DNA of 64,000 nucleotides, taken from assembly GCF_900167475.1 (NCBI RefSeq), contig NZ_LT796768.1:620001-684000 (forward strand). Reading direction: 5' to 3'. This DNA comes from Aeromicrobium choanae (GTDB taxonomy: Bacteria; Actinomycetota; Actinomycetes; Propionibacteriales; Nocardioidaceae). Each line of letters starts with the position of its first letter. The stretch's first letter is position 1. The notes beneath the pieces are model-generated. The model was not told the origin of the DNA. It was given only the letters and a program-made list of their open reading frames with translations, and made no database searches. A program made the translations under genes and the position numbers. Below, in pieces: positions 1 to 8,655 of the stretch.

Positions 1-1606
1 CTCCAACCGCCCCGAGCACCTCATCGCCGACCACGCGATCCGGCTGTGTGGCGCGGTTCCAGTGAGCCTCTACGTGACGATGTCGACCGAACAGGCCCAG
101 CACATTCTCAGCGACTGCTCGCCGAGCCTGCTGATCCTCGAGGGTGACGCGGTCGTCGAGCGCTTCAGCGGCCTTCGCTGGTTCATCGAGTCCGAGCCGG
201 CCGTGATCACCATCGACGCGGACGCGACGACCGCCAGCTCCTCCAACTGGGGCGAGCTGCTCGTACGGGGTCACGCGCACCGGGACGAAGCGGCATCGGA
301 GATCGCTCGCCGTGCGCTCGCGGTCGACCTCGACGACCCGGCCACCCTGATCTACACCTCAGGCACGACGGGAATGCCCAAGGGGACGATCATCACGCAC
401 CGCAACCTGCTGTGGGACGTCGAGGCGCTGATCCAGTCCGGCATCGTCGACTACGCCCAGAAGTCCGTGTGCTTCCTGCCGCTCGCGCACATCACCGAGC
501 GGGTCTGGTCCATCTACCTAGCGCTGCGGACCGGCGGCGAGGTGCTCTGCTGCCCGGACGCCGCACAGCTCCTGCCCACGCTGAAGGTGTTCCGACCGAG
601 CTTCTTCATGGCCGTCCCGCGCATCTGGGAGAAGTTCGCAACCGCCGCGCAGGTCTTCATCTCCACGAGCATGACCGACCGCGCCGACGAGATCGCTGCC
701 GATCGCGAAGTGCTCCTGGAGCACTGGCGCAAGCGGCTCAACGAGGAGCCCATCTCGGCCGAGCTCTCGCAACGAGCCTCACTCGCCCGGAGCGGCTCGC
801 TTCGCCAGGTACGCGAGTTCCTCGGGCTCGAACGAGCGTTCTGCTGCTCCGGGGCCGCCGGGCTGCGTGACGAGACCATCGAGTTCTACGCATCCATCGG
901 CATCCGTGTCATCCAGGGCTATGGACTCACCGAGACGAGCGGACCGGTCATCACCGAGCGTCCCGACACCGTCCCCGCCCTCGGAACGGTCGGGATCCCC
1001 CTGCCGGGCGGAGAGATGAAGATCGCCGACGACGGCGAGATCCTCCTCCGCTCCCCCGGAAACACCCCCGGCTACCTCCACCTTCCTGAGAAGTCGGCCG
1101 AGCTGTACGCGGAGGACGGGTGGTTGCGCACGGGCGACATCGGGCGGATCGACGAAGCCGGTCGGCTCAGGATCACCGATCGCAAGAAGGAGATCATCGT
1201 GACCGCCACGGGCAAGAACGTCCCGCCGCAGTCCATCGAGAACCTGCTGGTCGGGCGGTCCTTCATCGGCCAGGCACTCGCCGTGGGCGACGCCCGTCCC
1301 TACATCGTCGCGTTGATCGTTCCGGACCCGGACCTGCTGACGATGTTCGCCAGGACCCACGGCTTGGAGGGCACGTTCGAGGAGCTCCTCACCCATCCGG
1401 TCGTCGAGGCGGCGGTGGCCGCCGAGGTCCACTACGCGAACTCCAAGCTCTCCCGCCCCGAGCAGGTGAAGTCCTGGCAGCTGCTCCCCCGCGGGTTCTC
1501 GGTCGAGGAGGGGACCCTCACGCCCACCCTCAAGGTCAAGCGCAGCGCCATCCACCAAGTGTTCAGCGACGAGATCGACGAGCTCTACACGCGGTCGCGC
1601 ACCTGA
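1..1606 (+). CDS. Long-chain acyl-CoA synthetase (AMP-forming), 5'-truncated by the window edge
   Basis: Adenylate-forming enzyme that activates a fatty or related carboxylic acid to acyl-AMP and then acyl-CoA. The reading frame is open from base 2 and reads HLIADHAIRLCGAVPVSLY before the first internal GTG (62) or ATG (80), so the true start lies to the left. Visible motifs are the P-loop TSGTTGMPKG (about 358-387), GYGLTETSG (about 919-945) and the hinge region WLRTGDIG with ITDRKKE (about 1123-1190). The pattern is of the FadD15/long-chain type. A strong hairpin follows the gene. Its neighbours (thioesterase, two enoyl-CoA hydratases) suggest beta-oxidation-type catabolism; the substrate cannot be told. 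Confidence 0.9.
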   Translation, partial: SNRPEHLIADHAIRLCGAVPVSLYVTMSTEQAQHILSDCSPSLLILEGDAVVERFSGLRWFIESEPAVITIDADATTASSSNWGELLVRGHAHRDEAASEIARRALAVDLDDPATLIYTSGTTGMPKGTIITHRNLLWDVEALIQSGIVDYAQKSVCFLPLAHITERVWSIYLALRTGGEVLCCPDAAQLLPTLKVFRPSFFMAVPRIWEKFATAAQVFISTSMTDRADEIAADREVLLEHWRKRLNEEPISAELSQRASLARSGSLRQVREFLGLERAFCCSGAAGLRDETIEFYASIGIRVIQGYGLTETSGPVITERPDTVPALGTVGIPLPGGEMKIADDGEILLRSPGNTPGYLHLPEKSAELYAEDGWLRTGDIGRIDEAGRLRITDRKKEIIVTATGKNVPPQSIENLLVGRSFIGQALAVGDARPYIVALIVPDPDLLTMFARTHGLEGTFEELLTHPVVEAAVAAEVHYANSKLSRPEQVKSWQLLPRGFSVEEGTLTPTLKVKRSAIHQVFSDEIDELYTRSRT

Positions 1607-1641
1607 GCGGATCACGCGACTTCTCGAGCCGTCAGGGGCTA

Positions 1642-1684
1642 ACGCCGGGATGGATTGACGCACTGCGTCGCTCCATCCCGGCGT
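1642..1684 (+). terminator. Long hairpin after the acyl-CoA synthetase
   Basis: Perfect 13-bp arms (ACGCCGGGATGGA and its complement) enclose 17 bases that hold a second inverted repeat (GACGCA/TGCGTC), so the whole element can fold into one long stem. It sits 35 bases after the stop codon. No T-tract follows, as is usual for high-GC actinobacterial terminators. Termination is inferred. Confidence 0.55.
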
Positions 1685-1716
1685 CGTCTCCTCGAACTCG
1701 GCGCAGTCCCTGTCGC

Positions 1717-1722
1717 TAGGGT
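1717..1722 (+). promoter_or_regulatory. -10 box TAGGGT for the thioesterase gene
   Basis: TAGGGT matches the -10 form seen before many genes here. It lies 45 bases upstream of the thioesterase start, which has its own ribosome-binding site, so this transcript would carry a normal leader. No convincing -35 element is seen. Confidence 0.4.
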
Positions 1723-1767
1723 CGACCTCGTCCCAACTGACAGAACCTGCGACATCCAAGGAGCACG

Positions 1768-2259
1768 ATGAGCCGCGAGCGCGCCTACGCCTGGACTGAC
1801 CCGAAGGAGCTGGCGGAGGCCGCCCAGCACCATGACGGCCGCGACTTCTTCGCACGACTCGTCAAGGCCGAGCTGCCCGCGCCACCGATCAACGCCACGG
1901 TGGGCATGTCGCTGGTCGAGGCCGTCGACGGCCGCGCGGTCTTCGAGCTCGAGCCGATGGAATGGCACTACAACCCCATCGGCACGGTCCACGGCGGCAT
2001 CCTGGCCACGCTCGCGGACTCCGCGCTCGGATGCGCGGTCCACTCCAACCTGCCGGAGGGCGCCGCCTACACATCGCTTGACCTGACGATCAAGTTCACC
2101 CGCCCCGCAACCATCGACAGCGGCCTGCTGCGATGCGAGGGCCGCGTCGTCTCCATGGGCCGGCGCACGGCGACCGCCGAGGCCGAGATCACCGATCCCA
2201 CCGGCCGGGTCATCGCCCGCGCCATCGCCAGCTGCCTCATCATGAGGCGCGGTTCGTGA
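1768..2259 (+). CDS. PaaI-family hotdog-fold acyl-CoA thioesterase
   Basis: A 163-residue protein of the size of PaaI/YdiI-type thioesterases, which hydrolyse acyl- or aryl-acyl-CoA to the acid and CoA. The central GTVHGGILATLADSALG segment (about residues 74-90) carries the HGG motif and the acidic residue of the active-site helix. TSLDLTIKFTRPA follows as the second hotdog strand region. The ATG start is preceded by AAGGAG seven bases upstream. The gene follows the acyl-CoA synthetase in the same direction but has its own -10 element. It probably salvages CoA in the same pathway; the substrate is not evident. Confidence 0.85.
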   Translation: MSRERAYAWTDPKELAEAAQHHDGRDFFARLVKAELPAPPINATVGMSLVEAVDGRAVFELEPMEWHYNPIGTVHGGILATLADSALGCAVHSNLPEGAAYTSLDLTIKFTRPATIDSGLLRCEGRVVSMGRRTATAEAEITDPTGRVIARAIASCLIMRRGS

Positions 2260-2284
2260 CCCCGGGTTGCGTGTCAGCCCGGGG
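2260..2284. terminator. Bidirectional hairpin between convergent genes
   Basis: CCCCGGG, 11 bases, CCCGGGG directly after the thioesterase stop codon and just before the 3' end of the opposing enoyl-CoA hydratase gene. It is GC-rich with no T-tract. Shared termination for both genes is inferred from position. Confidence 0.45.
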
Positions 2285-2302
2285 TGAGGCGGTGGGAGCT
2301 GC

Positions 2303-3088
2303 TCAGTAGCCCTGGAAGTTGGCGGGGCGGCGCTCGATGAAGGACTGGATGCCCTCCTTGAAGTCCTCGCTGTCGAACACGCTCGCCCGGACATCGTCGA
2401 TGGCCGCGATCGCAGCCTGCTCGCCGTGCTCGATGTACCGCAGCGCAGCCTCCTTGGTCGCGCGCACGCCCAGCGGCGCATTGGCGGCGATCTCATGCGC
2501 GAGCTCGAGCGCCCGGTCCAGCTGCTGACCGTGCGGGACGACCTCCTGCACGAACCCGAGCTCCAATGCACGCTGCGCGTCGAAGCGATCGGCACGCATC
2601 AGGTGGTACATCGCATTGCCCCAGCCGGTGCGCGTGAGGTAGCGAAAGTGGGCGCCACCGAGCGGCGCGATGCCGCGCGCGACCTCGAGCTGCTGGAAGA
2701 CCGCCGAGTCGGCCGCGACGGCGATGTCGGCCGCCAGCATCATCTCGATGCCAATCGTGAAGGTGATGCCCTGGACGGCCGCGACGACGGGCTTCGTGGT
2801 CCGGCGACCCATCGCGAAGGGATCGACCAGGGCGGGATCGATGTCAGCATCAGCATCCGGCCCGAAGAACTTCGGCATGTCCAGCCCGGCCGTCGTGTGG
2901 TCCCCGGCGGAGTTGAAGACGGCGACCCACAGGTCGTCGTCCTCGTCGAACGTGGTGAGGTGCCCCGCCAGCTGACGCATCATGTCCGGCGAGTAGCTGT
3001 TCTTCTTCGCCTCGTTCGCGACGGTGATGATGGCGATGTGGCCCTCGGTGCGCAGGGTGACCTCGCCGGGAGCAGTGTCGGGGCTCAT
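2303..3088 (-). CDS. Enoyl-CoA hydratase/isomerase (crotonase family), copy 1
   Basis: A 261-residue crotonase-fold protein. Crotonases stabilise a thioester enolate and here probably hydrate or isomerise an enoyl-CoA. The oxyanion-hole segments are AGLDMPKFFG and GITFTIGIEMMLAADIAVA, and the C-terminus ESFIERRP-like (QSFIERRPANFQGY) is typical of EchA proteins. The usual catalytic Glu of the GxPE motif is replaced: the segment reads VARGIAPLGGAHFRYL, so hydratase activity is uncertain and isomerase or another crotonase reaction is possible. AGAAGGAG precedes the ATG. It shares its operator with the second crotonase gene downstream of 3186. Confidence 0.82.
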   Translation of the reverse strand: MSPDTAPGEVTLRTEGHIAIITVANEAKKNSYSPDMMRQLAGHLTTFDEDDDLWVAVFNSAGDHTTAGLDMPKFFGPDADADIDPALVDPFAMGRRTTKPVVAAVQGITFTIGIEMMLAADIAVAADSAVFQQLEVARGIAPLGGAHFRYLTRTGWGNAMYHLMRADRFDAQRALELGFVQEVVPHGQQLDRALELAHEIAANAPLGVRATKEAALRYIEHGEQAAIAAIDDVRASVFDSEDFKEGIQSFIERRPANFQGY

Positions 3089-3129
3089 GTTCTCTCCTTC
3101 TGGCCGAGGGAACTCGGCGCGGTTCGTAA

Positions 3130-3162
3130 GATTAGACTAGATCGTCTAGACGACGCCGTCAA
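3130..3162 (-). promoter_or_regulatory. Promoter with palindromic operator for crotonase gene 1
   Basis: Read on the minus strand, TTGACG (3162-3157) and TAGTCT (3139-3134) are 17 bp apart and form a good sigma-A promoter. A near-palindrome TTAGAC-N6-GTCTAG (3132-3149) covers the spacer and the -10 box. The same operator, with longer perfect arms, sits before the next crotonase gene. A repressor of the TetR type would fit this size; the regulator gene is not identified. Confidence 0.6.
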
Positions 3163-3185
3163 ACCTTTCGTGCTTCCCGCCCGCG

Positions 3186-3986
3186 TCAGCGACCGACATA
3201 GCGTCCCGGCCTACGCTCCATGAACGACTGCAGCCCTTCGGCGACGTCCTGCGTCCGCACGATCTCGGCACGGCGCGCCACCAGGAGGTGCACGGCGGCC
3301 TCGAAGCCCTGGTCCGCTGCGGCCCGGCTCACCTCGAGCCCGTACCGGACTCCCAGAGGTGCCGCATCGGCGATGCGCTGGGCGATCCCGAAAGCGGTGT
3401 CGAAGAGCTGGTCCTCGGGCACGACCTCCTGAACCAGGCCGATGCGGTGACCCTCGTCCACGCCGAGCAGGTCACCGGTGAGCAGGTAGCGCTGCGCGTT
3501 GCCCCAGCCGACGCGCTGCTGCCAGCGGATCACCGCTCCCCCGAAGGCGAAGAGCCCGCGCACGGGTTCGGGCTGTCCGAGCCTCGTGCCCTCGGCGGCG
3601 ACGATGATGTCGGCCGCCAGAGCGATCTCCAGACCTCCGGCGAGGCACATCCCGTGGACCGCCGCGACGACGGGCTTGCTCAGTCGTCGGCCCTCCAGGC
3701 CGAACGGGTCGAACCGATCCGGGTCGGCGGCTTCGTCGCCGGCTTCGACCATCGCCGGGAGAACCGTCAGGTCCGCCCCCACCGAGAACGAGGAGCCGTC
3801 GGCACGCAACAGCGCACAACGCAGATCCGGGTCCGCCTCGTACCGCGCGTACGCAGCCGAGATCCCATCGAACAGGTTCGCGTTGAGCGCATTGAGCTTC
3901 TCCGGACGGGACAGGGTGATGACGAGAACGTTGCTTCGCACCTCGGTCCTGACGACGCCATCGGGACGGTTCTCTTCGGTGCTCAT
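3186..3986 (-). CDS. Enoyl-CoA hydratase/isomerase (crotonase family), copy 2
   Basis: A 266-residue crotonase-fold protein related to its downstream neighbour: both contain FGLEGRR- or FAMGRRT-type insertions before KPVVAAV and end in a FMERRPG/FIERRPA block. Here the loop reads LGQPEPVRGLFAFGGAVIRW, retaining QPEP (the position of the catalytic Glu), so this copy is the better candidate for an active hydratase. GAGGAG lies before the ATG. It is separated from the first copy by a promoter, so the two are co-regulated monocistrons rather than a simple operon. Confidence 0.85.
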   Translation of the reverse strand: MSTEENRPDGVVRTEVRSNVLVITLSRPEKLNALNANLFDGISAAYARYEADPDLRCALLRADGSSFSVGADLTVLPAMVEAGDEAADPDRFDPFGLEGRRLSKPVVAAVHGMCLAGGLEIALAADIIVAAEGTRLGQPEPVRGLFAFGGAVIRWQQRVGWGNAQRYLLTGDLLGVDEGHRIGLVQEVVPEDQLFDTAFGIAQRIADAAPLGVRYGLEVSRAAADQGFEAAVHLLVARRAEIVRTQDVAEGLQSFMERRPGRYVGR

Positions 3987-4020
3987 GGGATCTCCTCGGG
4001 GACGTGGAACGGGTGGCAGT

Positions 4021-4042
4021 GACTAGACTGTATCGTCTAGTC
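4021..4042 (-). promoter_or_regulatory. Palindromic operator of crotonase gene 2
   Basis: GACTAGAC-N6-GTCTAGTC is a perfect inverted repeat with 8-bp arms, placed 35-56 bases before the start codon of the crotonase gene. It matches the operator at 3132-3149 in both arms and spacer length. Two copies before two paralogous genes make a shared regulator likely. Confidence 0.65.
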
Positions 4043-4103
4043 GGCTCGCGCGCGTGGCGTCTCCCAGCGCGGCTCAGGCCTGACGACCTGCCAGACTGAG
4101 CCT

Positions 4104-4430
4104 GTGTGGGTGGGATGGATCGAATTCGATCTGCGACTCGGTGACGTGCACTCCCTCAAGGAGAAGCGCGCGATCGTGCGACCCATCGTCAACGAGCTGC
4201 GGCGCCGGTTCTCGGTGTCCACGGCCGAGACGGACTCCCTCGACCTGTACCGCCGCGCCGGGATCGGCGGCTCGCTCGTGTCGATCGACCGCTCTCACGT
4301 GGTGGAGGTGCTGGACGCCGTCGAGCGCTGGATGGCCGACCGGCCCGAGGTCGAGATCCTCCAGGCCCACCGCCACCTGGCCAGCAGCGCCGACGACGAG
4401 GACGACCAGGGCGAGCTCCCCTTCGGCTGA
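4104..4430 (+). CDS. DUF503 family protein
   Basis: A 108-residue protein that matches DUF503 in its N-terminal pattern (MWVGWIEFDLRLGDVHSLKEKR) and in the LRRRFSVSTAE strand that follows. DUF503 proteins are small ferredoxin-like-fold proteins of unsettled function, in some species encoded near rbfA, though not here. The C-terminus is acidic (DDEDDQGELPFG). The GTG start is preceded by CAGACT six bases upstream with no ribosome-binding site, which fits a leaderless mRNA. Confidence 0.85.
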   Translation: MWVGWIEFDLRLGDVHSLKEKRAIVRPIVNELRRRFSVSTAETDSLDLYRRAGIGGSLVSIDRSHVVEVLDAVERWMADRPEVEILQAHRHLASSADDEDDQGELPFG

Positions 4431-4504
4431 GCCGCTCCGTTCGCGCAATCCGGTGGGCCTCCCTAGGCTGATGTGACTCCGATCACCACCTACCAGGGGG
4501 CGCG

Positions 4505-6079
4505 ATGAGCACGGCCGAGGAACGACCGACCACCTACCGCACGTTCGACGAGGTCCAGGAGACCCTGAGTCCGGCAGAGCAGCGGTTCGAGCGCATCCGC
4601 CGCACGACCGGACTGTTCGCCGGGCCCGTCCTGGGCATCGTGGCCTACCTCGCATGCAGCTCGCTCGACGAGCCGGCCCAGCGGCTGGCGGGCGTCCTGG
4701 CCTGGGTGGCCGTCTACTGGATCTGCGAGGCCATCCCGATCCCCGTGACGGCGATGCTGGCGATGGCCGCCGTCATCGCGCTGGGCATCGCGCCCGCCGA
4801 CGACGTCTTCGGCTCGTTCGGCAACAGCACGATCTTCGTGTTCATCGGCGGCTTCATCCTGGCCGAGTCGATGAGCAAGCACGGGCTGGACCGGCGCTTC
4901 GCGTTCGGCATCCTGAGCCTGCCCGGCATCGCCAGCTCCACGACACGGATCGTCGTGGCCTTCGGCGCGATCACCGCGGTGCTCAGCGGCTTCGTCTCCA
5001 ACACGGCCACCGCCGCGATGATGATGCCGATCGCCGCCGGCATCGTCGGCTTCATGGCCTCGGCGATGCGACGCAGCGGGGACGGAGACGTCGACGTGAA
5101 CCCCCAGCGCCTGCGGTTCGCCACCGCCCTGATGCTGATGGTCGCCTACAGCGCCAGCGTCGGCGGCCTGCTCACGCCGGTGGGCAGCCCGCCCAACCTC
5201 ATCGGCCGGGCCTACCTGGAGAAGGAGCTCGACATCACCATCCCGTTCTTCCAGTGGATGGTCTTGGCGTTCCCGCTCGTCCTGGTGATGTTCCTCGTCC
5301 TGTGCGTCCTGCTGATGCGACTCAACAAGCCCGAGCTCAAGCACGTGGAGGGCGTCGAGGGCTACATCACCGAGGAGCGCGAGAAGCTCGGCTCGATGGG
5401 CACCGGCGGGCGCAACACCCTCATCGCGTTCGGTGTCGCGGTCACCCTGTGGGTGCTGCCGGGTGCGGTCGGCCTGGTCACGGGCGGCGAGTCCGCGACC
5501 TACGACTGGCTGCTGGAGCACCTCGACGAGGGTGCCGTCGCGATCTTCGCGGCCTCGCTGCTCTTCCTGCTGCCGTTGAACTGGGGCCGCCGCGAGTTCA
5601 CGATGAACTGGAACGACGCGGTCAAGATCGACTGGGGCACGATCATCCTGTTCGGCAGCGGCATCGCCCTCGGCGGGCTGCTGTCGTCCACGGGCCTGGC
5701 CGAGACGATGGGCACCTCGCTGGGCGACCTGCTGGGCACCGAGACGCTCGTCGGCATCACCATCCTGGCCACGGTCATCGCCGTGATCATCAGCGAGACG
5801 ACGAGCAACACCGCCAGCGTCGTGGTGGTCGCGCCGATCGCCGCCCAACTGGCGCTGGCCGCCGACGTCAACCCGGCGATCCCCGTGCTCGCCGCGATCT
5901 TCGGCGCGTCGTTCGGGTTCATGCTGCCGGTCTCGACGCCCCCGAACGCGATCGTCTACGGCACCGGCATGGTCCCGATCACCAAGATGCTGCGCTCGGG
6001 CCTGGTGTTCGACATCATCGGCATCGTCATCATCGTCACGGGCGTCACCGTCATGGCGAACCTGCTGGGGATCGGCTGA
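4505..6079 (+). CDS. DASS/SLC13 family anion symporter
   Basis: A 524-residue membrane transporter of the divalent anion:Na+ symporter family (dicarboxylates or sulfate). The two family signature repeats are visible: SNTATAAMMMPIAAG in the first half and TSNTASVVVVAPIAAQ in the second, each the SNT sodium/substrate motif. VGSPPNLIG and VSTPPNAIVYG loops also match. About eleven hydrophobic segments are present after a 35-residue charged N-terminus. AGGGGGCG precedes the ATG and a TAGGCT -10 box lies at 4465. Its 3' end overlaps the convergent narK by 29 bp. Confidence 0.88.
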   Translation: MSTAEERPTTYRTFDEVQETLSPAEQRFERIRRTTGLFAGPVLGIVAYLACSSLDEPAQRLAGVLAWVAVYWICEAIPIPVTAMLAMAAVIALGIAPADDVFGSFGNSTIFVFIGGFILAESMSKHGLDRRFAFGILSLPGIASSTTRIVVAFGAITAVLSGFVSNTATAAMMMPIAAGIVGFMASAMRRSGDGDVDVNPQRLRFATALMLMVAYSASVGGLLTPVGSPPNLIGRAYLEKELDITIPFFQWMVLAFPLVLVMFLVLCVLLMRLNKPELKHVEGVEGYITEEREKLGSMGTGGRNTLIAFGVAVTLWVLPGAVGLVTGGESATYDWLLEHLDEGAVAIFAASLLFLLPLNWGRREFTMNWNDAVKIDWGTIILFGSGIALGGLLSSTGLAETMGTSLGDLLGTETLVGITILATVIAVIISETTSNTASVVVVAPIAAQLALAADVNPAIPVLAAIFGASFGFMLPVSTPPNAIVYGTGMVPITKMLRSGLVFDIIGIVIIVTGVTVMANLLGIG

Positions 6080-7268
6080 CCCGCTTCCGGATCCCCCACT
6101 GGGAGAACACGAACGCGGCCAGGGCCACGGCCATGAGCAGCACCAGCCCGACGGTGTAGCTGTGGTCCTGGGCGTCGTACGTCGCGCCCATCACCAGCGG
6201 TGGGAAGAACCCGCCCAGGCCGCCGGCGGCGCCGACGATCCCGGTCACGCTGCCGACCCGCTCGGGCGGTGCCAGCTGCGCGACCCACGCGAACACGGCG
6301 CCGGTGCCGAGGCCGAGGAAGAGCGCCAGCAGGATGAACGAGGCGCCGGCGGGGATCTCCGGCACCGGCTGCAGGGCCACCACACCGGCCATCACCACGG
6401 TGCCCACGAGCGAGACGCCCGTGATGACCTTCGGGCCGAGCTTGTCCGACAGGGTGCCGCCGAGCGGGCGCGCGGCCACGGCGGCCAGCGCGAACCCGGC
6501 GGTGCGCGTGCCCGCGGCGGCCAGGTCGAAGTCGTACACGTCCTTCAGGTAGGTCGGCAGGTAGGTCGAGAAGGCGACGAAGCCGCCGAACGTCACGGCG
6601 TAGAGGAACGACATCTGCCACGTGATCGGCAGCTTCAGGGCGGCGACCAGCTTCGGCGCGACCGGGTCGGTGTTGGAGGTCCACGCGGGCGAGTCGCGCA
6701 TCATCACCCACGACAGCACCGCGACCGCGACCAGCGCCGCCGCGATCAGCACGTGCGTGAGCCCGTAGCCGAACCACTCCACCATGCGTGGCGTGAAGAA
6801 CGACGAGAGCGCCGTGCCGCCCATGCCGGCGCCGAAGACGCCCGTGGCGAAGCCCCGCCGCGGCTTCTCGAACCACGCGTTCACGAACGGGATGCCGACC
6901 GCGAACGTCGTGCCCGCGATGCCGAGGAAGAACCCGAACACCAGCAGCAGTGGGTAGGAGCCCCGGTCGCCCGCGAAGGCGACGAGCAGGACGAAGGGCG
7001 CCGACAGGACCATCAGGACGGGGAACATGAGCCGGCCGCCGAAGCGGTCCGTCAGCGCTCCGGCCAGGATCCGCCCGAGCGACCCCACCAGCACGGGAGT
7101 GGCCACGAGCAGGGACTTCTGCCCCGCCGACAGGTCGAGCTGCTCGGCGTAGCGCACGCCCAGCGGCCCGATGACGTTCCACGCCCAGAAGCTGATCGCG
7201 AAGGCGAGGGTGGCCAGGGCGAGGTTCCTGCCCCGGCCAGCCTCGAGCTCGTGCTGCAGATCGGTCAC
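6051..7268 (-). CDS. narK: Nitrate/nitrite transporter (NarK family, MFS)
   Basis: A 405-residue major facilitator protein with about twelve membrane segments. FAISFWAWNVIGPLG at the N-terminus, the GALTDRFGGR loop after TM2 and GTTFAVGIPFVNAWF in TM5 are NarK-family features. It should import nitrate or exchange it for nitrite. The GTG start overlaps the narI stop (GTGA), with GGAAGGAG just upstream. As the last gene of the narGHJI unit it couples substrate supply to the reductase. Confidence 0.9.
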   Translation of the reverse strand: MTDLQHELEAGRGRNLALATLAFAISFWAWNVIGPLGVRYAEQLDLSAGQKSLLVATPVLVGSLGRILAGALTDRFGGRLMFPVLMVLSAPFVLLVAFAGDRGSYPLLLVFGFFLGIAGTTFAVGIPFVNAWFEKPRRGFATGVFGAGMGGTALSSFFTPRMVEWFGYGLTHVLIAAALVAVAVLSWVMMRDSPAWTSNTDPVAPKLVAALKLPITWQMSFLYAVTFGGFVAFSTYLPTYLKDVYDFDLAAAGTRTAGFALAAVAARPLGGTLSDKLGPKVITGVSLVGTVVMAGVVALQPVPEIPAGASFILLALFLGLGTGAVFAWVAQLAPPERVGSVTGIVGAAGGLGGFFPPLVMGATYDAQDHSYTVGLVLLMAVALAAFVFSQWGIRKRVSRSPAGSP

Positions 7269-8026
7269 CGTGATCTCCTTCCGCGCGCGTTGTCGCGCGT
7301 GCCGACGGGGTCCCATCCCGCCCGCGGGGCGCGGGCCCCGGCGCCGCGCGGAACATCGCGACTGCGGTAGACGATGTAGGGACGGAACAGGTAGTGCAGG
7401 GGTGCCGTGAACGCGTGGACCAGCCGGGTGAACGGCCAGACCGTGAACAGCAGCATCCCGACCAGGACGTGGATGTGGAACTGGTACGGGGCCGCGGCCA
7501 TCGCCTCGACGTCCGGCTGGAGCCGGAAGATCGAGCGGAACCACGGCGAGACCGTCTCGCGGTAGTCGTGGGCGTCGTGCCCGGCACCGACCGACACGAG
7601 CGTGGTCCACAGTCCCAGCACGATGGCCGAGACCAGCACGACGTACATGACCTTGTCGTTCGTCGTCGTGGCCATGAAGACCGGCCCGGTGGTGCGGCGG
7701 CGGTAGATCAGCAGCACGATGCCGGCGAGCGTCGCGACGCCCGCGATCGAGCCGAAGAACAGTGCGTTGAAGTGGTAGAGGTCCTGCGAGACGCCGAGCG
7801 CCTCGGTCCAGTTCTTGGGGATCACGAGGCCGCCGAAGTGCCCGACCGCGACCATGAGGATGCCGAAGTGGAACAGCGGCGAGCCGATCCGCAGCAGCCT
7901 CGACTCGTAGAGCTGTGACGAGCGCGTCGTCCAGCCGAACTTGTCGTAGCGGTAGCGCCAGATCGTGCCGCCGACGAGCACGGCGAGCATCACGTAGGGC
8001 AGCACTCCCCACAGCAGGACGTCCAT
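7265..8026 (-). CDS. narI: Respiratory nitrate reductase gamma subunit (cytochrome b)
   Basis: A 253-residue, five-helix membrane protein that takes electrons from menaquinol and passes them to NarH through two b-type hemes. Candidate heme histidines are in HFGILMVAVGHFGG, in FHIHVLVG and in TRLVHAFTAP. The start is chosen at MDVLLWGVLPY because the ATG overlaps the narJ stop (TGATG) and has GAAGGAG upstream. Length matches NarI (225-255). The C-terminal 25 residues are Arg-rich and cytoplasmic. Confidence 0.93.
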   Translation of the reverse strand: MDVLLWGVLPYVMLAVLVGGTIWRYRYDKFGWTTRSSQLYESRLLRIGSPLFHFGILMVAVGHFGGLVIPKNWTEALGVSQDLYHFNALFFGSIAGVATLAGIVLLIYRRRTTGPVFMATTTNDKVMYVVLVSAIVLGLWTTLVSVGAGHDAHDYRETVSPWFRSIFRLQPDVEAMAAAPYQFHIHVLVGMLLFTVWPFTRLVHAFTAPLHYLFRPYIVYRSRDVPRGAGARAPRAGWDPVGTRDNARGRRSR

Positions 8027-8655
8027 CAGCGCGCTCCTTCCGCCAACGGCAGGAGCCGTGGGTCGTACGGCTCCAGCCCCACCGACTCGACCGGCTGGAC
8101 CGGGCCGGCCAGCGCCATCGCCTCGGTCCTCGTGCGCGGTGACGCCCCCGGCAGCGTCGCGCAGACGGCGCGAACCGCACCGGCCCACGGCGACGCGTCG
8201 TCCTCGAGCTCGATGCGCAGCAGCTCCAGGCTCGCGCGGTACTTCTGCAGCAGGGCGGTGCCCGTCTCCGGGTCGACGACGGCCGCGAACTCCAGGACCA
8301 CCGGCAGGTGGTCGGGCAACTCGCCGTCGAGCCGGACCACCTGGCCGCTGTCGCGGTAGACCTGCTTGAACGCGGCCAGCACCTCACCGCGGCGACGCGT
8401 GTCGCCCTCGGTCCAGTAGGACAGGTGCAGCGCGTGCCGCCGGGTCAGGTCGAACGTCTCGACGTAGTCGTGCCGCAGCGTCTCAGGGGGGATCTGCTGG
8501 AGCGCCTCGACGACCGCGAGCAGCTCGCGCACGGCCTCCGTGGGCCGGCGCTGCTCGCGCAGGGCGTCGGCCAGTCCGGGCAGCGCGTCGACGACGTCGT
8601 CGTGCGGGTACGACAGCACCCACGAGGCGACCTGGTGGACGATGCGCGCGCTCAC
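8026..8655 (-). CDS. narJ: Nitrate reductase assembly chaperone
   Basis: A 209-residue NarJ/TorD-type chaperone. It binds apo-NarG until the molybdenum cofactor and iron-sulfur centre are in place and then allows membrane attachment to NarI. The family pattern is seen in LRHDYVETFDLTRRHALHLSYWTEGDTRRRG and in LPDHLPVVLEFAA. Its ATG overlaps the narH stop (ATGA) and its stop overlaps the narI start, so translation is coupled through narH, narJ and narI. Confidence 0.93.
   Translation of the reverse strand: MSARIVHQVASWVLSYPHDDVVDALPGLADALREQRRPTEAVRELLAVVEALQQIPPETLRHDYVETFDLTRRHALHLSYWTEGDTRRRGEVLAAFKQVYRDSGQVVRLDGELPDHLPVVLEFAAVVDPETGTALLQKYRASLELLRIELEDDASPWAGAVRAVCATLPGASPRTRTEAMALAGPVQPVESVGLEPYDPRLLPLAEGAR

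Noticed and set aside
4490..5848. Open frame of about 450 codons opposite the anion transporter
   Set aside because: Asp/Arg/Gln/His-rich shadow of a strongly biased high-GC gene; no ribosome-binding site or motif.
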